DNA from: Ruminococcus flavefaciens
GTDB taxonomy: Bacteria; Bacillota; Clostridia; Oscillospirales; Ruminococcaceae
Direction of reading: 5' to 3'
NCBI GenBank assembly: GCA_902766595.1
Contig: CACXEJ010000071.1
Coordinates: forward strand, 1-33,821
DNA: 33,821 nt
In this document: piece by piece, positions 23,464-29,837 of the stretch
How the letters are laid out: the number at the start of each line of letters is the position of its first letter
Numbering within the stretch: the first letter of the stretch is position 1
Notes under the pieces: generated by a model
What the model saw: the letters and a program-made list of their open reading frames with translations, nothing else
What the model was told of the DNA's origin: nothing
The model's database searches: none
Made by a program: the position numbers and the translations under genes

Positions 23464-24720
23464 GTGGTGTTTGCTATGGAAATTAGTGCTTTCTACAATA
23501 CTGCAAAAAACTTCGCAGACAAGATCAAAAACCAGAAACCGGAATATGTTTCCGATCCCGATGCCTGTCTCTGTCTTATCATTGCCGATACTGACGAGAT
23601 CTTCTCAGGCGTTACTACAATAGGCGTAAACGACGAGGGCAATGTCGTTACTATACCGGCTGATACTATCGCCGTTATGTCTCTCCTTGCCAACGGAAAG
23701 GCAAAGGCTCGTCAGATGATAAATATCACCTTCGACGACTACGGTTTCTTCGAGCCCAGCCAGACAAGTATTGATCTGCTTGTAAAATCCGGTGCTGAAA
23801 ACAGCAGCTGTCAGGTAGTTATCTCCCCCGAGGAGTCGGCTACCGCAGCAAGTATGTCAAACAGCACTCCTGACTTTATCAGCGGCTTCGATGATGCTGT
23901 TGCACCTCCGCTCGGCGCTCCCGCAGACTTCTCCGCAGGCTTCGATGTTGATGAGTCCAATCCCTTTGCAGCTCCCGGCGGCGATCAGCCTGCTGCTCAG
24001 AACAATCAGAACGGCAATGATCCTAAGTTCCTGTATGAGTCAGCTGCTGAAGCTCAGCAGCAGGGTGCAAGCGGATTTATGAGCCAGCAGAGCGGTTACC
24101 CTCAGCAGGCAGGCTATCCTCAGCAGAGTGGTTACCCGCAGCAGAGCGGCTATCCTCAGCAGAGCGGCTACCCGCAGCAGGGCGGCTATCCCCAGCAGGG
24201 CGGCTATCCCCAGCAGGGCGGCTATCCCCAGCAGGGCGGCTATCCTCAGCAGGGCGGTTACCCTCAGCAGGGTGGTTACCCTCAGCAGGGCGGTTATCCC
24301 CAGCAGGGCGGTTATCCCCAGCAGGGCGGCTATCCTCAGCCTAACCCCTATATGGGCGCAGGCGGTCACACTTCCGTTTACCAGAACAATATGAACGCTG
24401 CTCCTTACAGACAGGGCGCTTATGCAAGCCATTCCGTTCATTCTGTTCATGTAGGCGGTGCAGCTCCTATGCGCAGCAACTATCAGCAGAGCAGTGTTAT
24501 GCTCTCCAAGTCAAGCGGCGGAGCTTTCAAGAAACGTCTCAACAGCTTCCTTGACGATGAAGACGGCAATGTAGACGCTGAAACAGCAGAGATTGCTGCA
24601 AATGCTGCTACTGCCGGTGAGACAAGCCTCGAAGACGGTCCTATGTCCAAGAATGATATGCTCAAACAGGCTAAGGACAGAAAGAAGATCGCTAAGGCTA
24701 ACCTCAAGAACAAACTCTGA
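23464..24720 (+). CDS. Operon protein with possible dead deaminase-like head, GGYPQQ repeat region and basic tail
   Basis: 418 residues from GTG 23464; GTG 23467 or ATG 23476 are alternatives (AAAGG at 23454-23458). The N-terminal 115 residues resemble the order of a cytidine-deaminase fold: [17 protein letters not shown], then [14 protein letters not shown] where deaminases have C/H-A-E, then [10 protein letters not shown] where they have PCxxC. The zinc ligands would be missing, so any such domain is inactive; this is a tentative reading. A Ser/Asp/Ala linker follows. Then come fourteen 6-residue units (Ser/Ala/Gly-Gly-Tyr-Pro-Gln-Gln, residues about 210-293), a Tyr/Asn/Gln-rich part, an acidic patch ([12 protein letters not shown]) and a basic helical end. 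The middle is prion-like, suggesting condensate or scaffold behaviour, and offers many Tyr/Ser sites to the operon's kinase. Last gene of the operon. Confidence 0.85.
   Translation: MVFAMEISAFYNTAKNFADKIKNQKPEYVSDPDACLCLIIADTDEIFSGVTTIGVNDEGNVVTIPADTIAVMSLLANGKAKARQMINITFDDYGFFEPSQTSIDLLVKSGAENSSCQVVISPEESATAASMSNSTPDFISGFDDAVAPPLGAPADFSAGFDVDESNPFAAPGGDQPAAQNNQNGNDPKFLYESAAEAQQQGASGFMSQQSGYPQQAGYPQQSGYPQQSGYPQQSGYPQQGGYPQQGGYPQQGGYPQQGGYPQQGGYPQQGGYPQQGGYPQQGGYPQQGGYPQPNPYMGAGGHTSVYQNNMNAAPYRQGAYASHSVHSVHVGGAAPMRSNYQQSSVMLSKSSGGAFKKRLNSFLDDEDGNVDAETAEIAANAATAGETSLEDGPMSKNDMLKQAKDRKKIAKANLKNKL
24091..24342 (+). repeat. Fourteen in-frame 18-bp tandem repeats
   Basis: Units of 18 bp (for example GGCGGCTATCCCCAGCAG) repeat without interruption. 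The first five encode Ser or Ala in place of the first Gly, and the last ends in Pro. Neighbouring units differ mostly at third codon positions, while three adjacent units from 24181 to 24234 are identical, a sign of recent copy-number change. Confidence 0.95.
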
Positions 24721-24730
24721 TCAAATATGA

Positions 24731-24766
24731 ATATGTGTTTCTCACTCAAGAATGAGAAACACATAT
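24731..24766 (+). terminator. Hairpin ending the TerY-P-like operon
   Basis: A perfect 14-bp stem (ATATGTGTTTCTCA, loop of 8) 10 nt after the stop codon, with only a short T-run behind it. A second perfect 10-bp stem, TGCCTGTATT...AATACAGGCA, follows at 24779-24811. Termination is likely but not from a textbook U-tract. Confidence 0.65.
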
Positions 24767-24869
24767 TTATCCCGATACTGCCTGTATTATCACTTTATCC
24801 AAATACAGGCACTTAAGTCCCTTAATTATTCACGAAAATTGCAAAAATGTCTTTTTCAGCACTTCCCTA

Positions 24870-24898
24870 TTGCAATTTTCTGTTCAATGTGATATAAT
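24870..24898 (+). promoter_or_regulatory. Promoter of the 176-residue membrane protein gene
   Basis: TTGCAA (24870-24875), 17 nt, TATAAT (24893-24898). Confidence 0.7.
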
Positions 24899-24996
24899 TA
24901 TTTTGTAGGACTATGCTTATTTGATTACTACGATTCATTTTGTATTATAGAAATCTGTTATCTCTGTAAATATACAACGTCAAGGAAGGGATATTT

Positions 24997-25527
24997 ATGA
25001 CTTATTTGCTTAGTATTGATGAAGCTATCGACAGGAAATTTCTTGTGACAAAATCTATAAAAGGACAGGCAGAGGCTGGAACTATTATCCACGTTATGGA
25101 CGCCGAAAAAGTCAAGACAGACCTTCTCGTGACTTACCGTGTTGCTCGTTTTAACGGCAAATTCCACGACTATCAGGACTATAACGTTAAGTTCGATGAC
25201 ATCAACCAGTTCTGTAAATGGGCTCAGCCTGATAACTTTATCGCAAGAAATTACGAGAGCTTCAGCATCAGAGACATCCAGCATTACATCAAGATAAAGA
25301 ACAGAACAGTCGCTTCTTTCTGTCTGCCGCTCATCATCGTTCTGGCAGCTATCATCTGGGCAGTTGCATTTCTTGCCCTCAGCGGCATTCTCAGATTTAT
25401 CGTCGGTGGTGCTCTCACAGTCGTTGCTATCGTCTTTGTATTCGCTCAGTTCAGATCTCAGAAGAAGAAGGAAAAGATGCGAATGTACAAAAAGATCAGT
25501 TCCGGCTGGGGCGTCGTTATCAATTAG
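24997..25527 (+). CDS. Hypothetical membrane protein with cytoplasmic N-terminal domain
   Basis: 176 residues. The first 100 form a soluble domain of mixed strands and helices (FLVTKSIKGQAEAGTIIHVMD, YRVARFNGKFHDYQDYNVKF). Two hydrophobic segments follow (about 106-128 and 130-150) and a strongly basic tail (RSQKKKEKMRMYKK). GGAAGGG precedes the ATG. No family is recognised. It has its own promoter and terminator; being next to the phosphorylation operon may be chance. Confidence 0.8.
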   Translation: MTYLLSIDEAIDRKFLVTKSIKGQAEAGTIIHVMDAEKVKTDLLVTYRVARFNGKFHDYQDYNVKFDDINQFCKWAQPDNFIARNYESFSIRDIQHYIKIKNRTVASFCLPLIIVLAAIIWAVAFLALSGILRFIVGGALTVVAIVFVFAQFRSQKKKEKMRMYKKISSGWGVVIN

Positions 25528-25533
25528 TATTTT

Positions 25534-25563
25534 AAGTCACACAGGTTACAGCTTGTGTGACTT
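25534..25563 (+). terminator. Terminator of the 176-residue membrane protein gene
   Basis: AAGTCACACA ... TGTGTGACTT (10 bp) followed by TTTTATT. Confidence 0.88.
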
Positions 25564-25586
25564 TTTTATTCCCTGAAAGGAGATAT

Positions 25587-26990
25587 ATGCTCAAGGCATT
25601 CAGAAATAAATTCATCGGCGACCGCGCTTTCTATTCATCGGTGCTCCGTATGGTCATACCTATGATACTCCAGATGCTCGTCACAAACTTCGTCAGTCTC
25701 CTCGACAACATTATGGTCGGTCAGATAGGTACGGAACAGATGAACGGCGTCTCGATCGTCAACCAGTTCATCTTCGTTTTCAACATCACTGTGTTCGGAG
25801 CCGTATCCGGTCCCGGAATATTCGGCTCACAGTTCTTCGGCAAGGGCGACTATGAGGGACAGAAGCAGACTGTCCGTTTCCGTCTGCTCATCTGTGCTGC
25901 TATCATCGCAGCCGGAATAGCGCTGTTCAGCATCTTCGACGATCCGCTCATCTCCCTGTTCATCAGCGATGACGACTCCCCCGAAAAGATCGCGGCAACC
26001 CTCCGCTACGGCAGGCAGTATATGTCCATTATGCTCATCGGACTCGTTCCGTTTGGCATAGGTCAGGCTTATTCTAGCGTCATCCGCGAGTGCGGCGAGA
26101 CAAAGATACCTATGATCGCTGCATTTTCGGCTGTCGGTATCAACATAGTCCTCGATTACGGACTTATCTTCGGCAAACTCGGTATGCCGGAGCTCGGTGT
26201 GCGCGGTGCAGCCATAGCGACTGTTGCGGCAAAATTCATTGAAGCCGGAGTCGTAATGATCTGGGCTCACACTCACCCTCAGCGCAACAAATACATCGTC
26301 GGGCTATACAAGGGCTTCCGCATCTCACGCGACCTCACCAAGAAGATCTGCATCAAGGGACTCCCACTTATGCTGAACGAGTTCCTGTGGGCAGCCGGAA
26401 TGTCCGTCATCGCACAGAGCTACTCGGTGCGCGGTCTTGACGTAGTTGCCGCAAGGAACATTTCCGGCACTATCACAAACCTCTTCGGCGCGGTATATAT
26501 ACAGCTCGGCGCTTGTATCGCCATTATCGTCGGAATGAGACTCGGTGCGAACAAGCTCAAAGAAGCGCGCGACCTCGACAACAAAATGCTCTTCTTCGCT
26601 GTGGCAGCGGCAGTAGTGGTCTCACTCTGCATAATACCGCTCGCAGCGTTCTTCCCGCGGCTCTACAACACCGACTCAGGGATACGTTCCCTCGCTTCGT
26701 ATATGATACTCATACAGGCTGCCGCGATACCGCTGTGGTCCTATACCAACGCCTGCTACTTCACTCTGAGAAGCGGCGGCAAAACCGGTATAACCTTCCT
26801 TTTTGACTTTGGCTTCACATGGCTGCTTATGATACCGCTGGCGTTCGCGCTCGTACACCTCACCTCCCTGAGCATCTACGTCATATTCGCCGCTGTTACG
26901 CTCTCGGAAATCGTCAAGGTGGTCATCGGCTACTTTATGGTGCGGAGCGACATCTGGATAAACAACATCGTCAATAACATCAAGGAATGA
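25587..26990 (+). CDS. MATE family efflux transporter
   Basis: 467 residues with about twelve membrane segments in two similar halves. The MATE pattern is clear at the N-terminus (FYSSVLRMVIPMILQMLVTN, then SLLDNIMVGQIGTEQMNGVS) and in the loop after it (FFGKGD). MATE proteins export drugs or metabolites in exchange for Na+ or H+. The start at 25587 follows AAAGGAG by 6 nt; an ATG in frame at 25557 lies inside the terminator hairpin and is rejected. No promoter of its own was recognised in the 60-nt gap, so it may depend on read-through. Confidence 0.93.
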   Translation: MLKAFRNKFIGDRAFYSSVLRMVIPMILQMLVTNFVSLLDNIMVGQIGTEQMNGVSIVNQFIFVFNITVFGAVSGPGIFGSQFFGKGDYEGQKQTVRFRLLICAAIIAAGIALFSIFDDPLISLFISDDDSPEKIAATLRYGRQYMSIMLIGLVPFGIGQAYSSVIRECGETKIPMIAAFSAVGINIVLDYGLIFGKLGMPELGVRGAAIATVAAKFIEAGVVMIWAHTHPQRNKYIVGLYKGFRISRDLTKKICIKGLPLMLNEFLWAAGMSVIAQSYSVRGLDVVAARNISGTITNLFGAVYIQLGACIAIIVGMRLGANKLKEARDLDNKMLFFAVAAAVVVSLCIIPLAAFFPRLYNTDSGIRSLASYMILIQAAAIPLWSYTNACYFTLRSGGKTGITFLFDFGFTWLLMIPLAFALVHLTSLSIYVIFAAVTLSEIVKVVIGYFMVRSDIWINNIVNNIKE

Positions 26991-27004
26991 TGTGAGAGCA
27001 CCGC

Positions 27005-27183
27005 TCTCAGATTTCAGAGATTAGAAATCAGAAGCCAGAAATAAGAGTTCAGCTTGTAGGGGCGCCCTTTGGGCGTCCTTGCCATTTGTAATTGTAACAC
27101 GGAACGCCGAGGGCGGTGCGGGTGTCCGGTGGACACCTCTGCGAAGCAGAAGCACCGACCGAACCGACAGGTGAGAACGTTCC
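27005..27183. repeat. Composite palindromic intergenic repeat, copy 4 (inverted orientation)
   Basis: Read on the minus strand: GGACGCCC-AAA-GGGCGCCCC (27059-27078), then the degenerate tail (TCTGAACTCT...TTCTGATTTCT, 27005-27053), matching copy 1 at 5058. GC-rich hairpins GTGTCC/GGACAC (27121-27137) and CTGC/GCAG follow up to the FeoB-associated gene. Confidence 0.65.
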
Positions 27184-27318
27184 CTACTTACAGCCTTTGC
27201 AGCTGCTGCAGTCTCCGCAGCAGCTTTTTCCGTTTTTTCTGTCGCTGACGCATTTTCTCAGCGCCGCAGCGACTCCGGCTGCAACCGCCGCCAGCAGAAG
27301 TATATCTATCCAGTTCAT
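27184..27318 (-). CDS. FeoB-associated Cys-rich membrane protein
   Basis: 44 residues, MNWIDILLLAAVAAG... with one membrane helix and a Cys-rich end (SCCGDCSSCKGCK). This is the typical size and shape of the FeoB_associated family, small partners of Feo iron transporters thought to bind Fe2+. Its ATG shares one base with the feoB stop (TGATG), and AGGAG lies 8 nt before it. It is translated together with feoB. Confidence 0.88.
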   Translation of the reverse strand: MNWIDILLLAAVAAGVAAALRKCVSDRKNGKSCCGDCSSCKGCK

Positions 27319-29663
27319 CAGCCAACTCCTATCAGTATTCCGATGAGTCTTACGGCAAATGCTGCTACCCACGCGATAACGCACTGCCACATTACTACTA
27401 CAAGTGCCCATTTCTTGCCGAGCTCACGCTTCACAGATGCTATTGCCGCAACGCAGGGCGTGTACAGCAGCGAGAATACCAGCATCGAACCCGCTGCCAG
27501 TGATGACATATACATCTTTATATCGTCGCCGAAGAGTATCTCCATTGTCGATACGACGCTTTCCTTAGCCATAAATCCGCTGAACAGCGAAACGATTATG
27601 CGCCAGTCACCGAGTCCGAGCGGTTCCATAAGCGGCTCGAAGAGGCTTGCGGCCCCTGCAAGGATACTGTCCTCGGCATCGCTGACCATATTGAGGTGAG
27701 TGTCGAAGCTCTGGAGGAACCACACAACGACCGTTGCAATGAGTATTACTGAAAATGCGCGCTGGAGGAAGTCCTTTGCCTTTTCCCAGAGGAGCTGAAC
27801 GACGTTTCCGGCGCTGGGCATACGGTAGTTCGGGAGCTCCATTACGAACGGAACGGGTTCGCCGCGGAAAAGAGTGCTCTTGTAAACGAGCGCCACGATT
27901 ATTCCCGTGAGGATACCGAGCAAGTAGAGTCCTATCATAATGAGCGCACCGTGTCCGGGAAAGAATGTGCTCACGAAAAATGCGTAGATAGGCAGTTTTG
28001 CGGTACAGCTCATAAAGGGCGTGAGGAGAATGGTCATTCTTCGATCACGCTCACTGGGGAGGGTTCTCGTAGCCATTATCGCCGGAACCGAGCAGCCGAA
28101 GCCTATCAGCATCGGAACGATACTTCTGCCGGAAAGTCCTATTTTTCGCAGGATCTTGTCCATAAAGAACGCCACTCGCGCGATATAGCCGCTATCCTCG
28201 AGCAGCGATAGGAAGAAGAACAGCGTCACAATAACCGGCAGGAAGCTGATAACGCTGCCAATACCGGCGAAAATACCGTCGATCACAAGGCTATGTATAG
28301 CGGTGTTGACGTTGGCGTTCGTGAGAGCCTTGTCGGTCGCGTCCGTGAGAGCGTCAACGCCCTTTTCACAAAGCCCTTGCAGAAGAGCTCCGATGACGTT
28401 GAACGTCAGCCAGAACACCAGTGCCATAATGCCGATAAATGCCGGTATTGCGGTATATTTACCGGTCAGGAACGTGTCTATGCGTCGGCTTCTGATGTGC
28501 TCCTTGCTCTCCTTCGGCTTGGTGACCGCCTGTGCGCACAGCCTGAGTATGAACGAGAAACGCATATCGGCTATCGCTGCGCTGCGGTCGAGACCGCGCT
28601 CCTTTTCGAGCTGGAGAACGATGTGCTCGACGAGCTCCTCCTCGTTCCTGTCAATAGAAAGCTGCTTCAGAATGAGCGGATCGCCCTCGATGACCTTGCT
28701 CGCGGCAAACCTCAGCGGCAGTCCGGAGAGCTCCGCGTGATCCTCGATGAGGTGCTCCATACTGTGTATGCAGCGGTGTACCGCGCCGCCGTTGGCAGTC
28801 TTGCCGCAGAAGTCCTGATACAGCGGCTTTTCCTGATACTTCGCAACGTGCAGGGCGTGTTCCACAAGCTCGTCTATACCGGAATTCTTAGCCGCCGAAA
28901 TAGGCACGACCGGTACTCCGAGGAGCATTTCCATCGCATTTATGTCCACACTGCCGCCGTTCGAGGTGAGCTCATCCATCATATTCAGCGCAACGACCAT
29001 CGGTATGTCCATTTCGAGGAGCTGCATCGTGAGGTAGAGATTTCGCTCGATATTAGTCGCGTCGATGATGTTTATTATCGCGTGAGGCTTGTCGTTCAGG
29101 ACGAAATTACGCGAAACTATCTCCTCGCTCGTATACGGCGACATCGAGTAGATGCCGGGAAGATCGGTGATGAGGGTGTTCGGATAGCCCTTTATCGCGC
29201 CGTCCTTGCGGTCAACGGTCACACCCGGGAAGTTTCCGACGTGCTGCTTTGAGCCCGTCAGCCTGTTGAAAAGAGTGGTCTTGCCGCAGTTCTGATTGCC
29301 GATGAGGGCAAACGTGAGAACGGTGTCGTCGGGGAGAGCCTTTCCGGAGCCCTTGGGGTGAAACTTTCCTCCCTCACCGAGACCGGGGTGAGCTACCTTC
29401 TTTTTACCGGACTTTCTGTCCTCTTTAACGCTCGCCTTATCCACCTTTGTGACCTCTATCTTTTCAGCGTCTGCAAGCCGCAGCGTCAGCTCGTAGCCGT
29501 GGAGTCTCAGCTCGACAGGATCGCCCATCGGAGCGTATTTCACGACGGTCATCTCAGTTCCGGGGAGCACTCCCATATCGAGAAAATGCTGGCGGAGCGC
29601 TCCCTCGCCGCACAGCTTTTCGACCTTTGCAGTTTCGCCAATCTTAATATCCTTCAGCGTCAT
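27318..29663 (-). CDS. feoB: FeoA-FeoB fusion ferrous iron transporter
   Basis: 781 residues from the ATG at 29663, with AGGAGG 12 nt upstream; in-frame codons further up have no ribosome site. Residues 1 to about 75 are a FeoA SH3-like domain (LKDIKIGETAKVEKL, then DMGVLPGTEMTV). A basic linker leads to the FeoB G-domain: GNQNCGKTT at 122 (usually GNPNCGKT), DLPGIYS, NMMD. The GDI helical region and the membrane part with gate motifs (GFGCSVPAIMATRT, FMSCTAKLPIY) follow. It imports Fe2+ across the cytoplasmic membrane under GTP control. Fusion of FeoA to FeoB is known in some bacteria. One promoter; feoB and the Cys-rich gene form the unit. No recognisable Fur/DtxR site was identified. Confidence 0.95.
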   Translation of the reverse strand: MTLKDIKIGETAKVEKLCGEGALRQHFLDMGVLPGTEMTVVKYAPMGDPVELRLHGYELTLRLADAEKIEVTKVDKASVKEDRKSGKKKVAHPGLGEGGKFHPKGSGKALPDDTVLTFALIGNQNCGKTTLFNRLTGSKQHVGNFPGVTVDRKDGAIKGYPNTLITDLPGIYSMSPYTSEEIVSRNFVLNDKPHAIINIIDATNIERNLYLTMQLLEMDIPMVVALNMMDELTSNGGSVDINAMEMLLGVPVVPISAAKNSGIDELVEHALHVAKYQEKPLYQDFCGKTANGGAVHRCIHSMEHLIEDHAELSGLPLRFAASKVIEGDPLILKQLSIDRNEEELVEHIVLQLEKERGLDRSAAIADMRFSFILRLCAQAVTKPKESKEHIRSRRIDTFLTGKYTAIPAFIGIMALVFWLTFNVIGALLQGLCEKGVDALTDATDKALTNANVNTAIHSLVIDGIFAGIGSVISFLPVIVTLFFFLSLLEDSGYIARVAFFMDKILRKIGLSGRSIVPMLIGFGCSVPAIMATRTLPSERDRRMTILLTPFMSCTAKLPIYAFFVSTFFPGHGALIMIGLYLLGILTGIIVALVYKSTLFRGEPVPFVMELPNYRMPSAGNVVQLLWEKAKDFLQRAFSVILIATVVVWFLQSFDTHLNMVSDAEDSILAGAASLFEPLMEPLGLGDWRIIVSLFSGFMAKESVVSTMEILFGDDIKMYMSSLAAGSMLVFSLLYTPCVAAIASVKRELGKKWALVVVMWQCVIAWVAAFAVRLIGILIGVG

Positions 29664-29720
29664 TATAGTTACAGACCTCCTGTGATCCATATAAATGTCC
29701 ATATCATTCCATTCTATATT

Positions 29721-29749
29721 ATTTTAGCCCATTCAGACATTTTTGTCAA
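29721..29749 (-). promoter_or_regulatory. Sigma-A promoter of feoAB
   Basis: Minus strand: TTGACA (29744-29749), 17 nt, TAAAAT (29721-29726). It lies downstream of the convergence point of two minus-strand genes. Confidence 0.85.
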
Positions 29750-29810
29750 CCCTGCCGCACTCCGGAAAATGTTCAAAATCATTGCCGAATGGGACAAAAC
29801 ATAAAGAAAA

Positions 29811-29828
29811 GGCGCACGAATGTGCGCC
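29811..29828 (-). terminator. Terminator of the dockerin gene
   Basis: GGCGCAC, loop GAAT, GTGCGCC; on the minus strand followed by TTTTCTTTATG. Confidence 0.85.
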
Positions 29829-29837
29829 CTGTATATT

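Noticed and set aside
24091-24342. CRISPR array
   Set aside because: The repeat is contiguous, in frame, with no spacers.
24128-24394. Repetitive open frames on other frames of the tandem-repeat region (both strands)
   Set aside because: They are products of the 18-bp repeat read out of frame; codon-level silent variation supports only the GYPQQ frame.
25557-25586. ATG at 25557 as start of the MATE gene
   Set aside because: It lies within the terminator hairpin of the preceding gene; ATG 25587 has an AAAGGAG site.
28293-29252. Long open frame opposite feoB
   Set aside because: It is antisense to a clear FeoB domain set, has no ribosome site and an implausible composition; the same holds for the long antisense frames at 10457-11359, 12236-13150 and 31284-31811.
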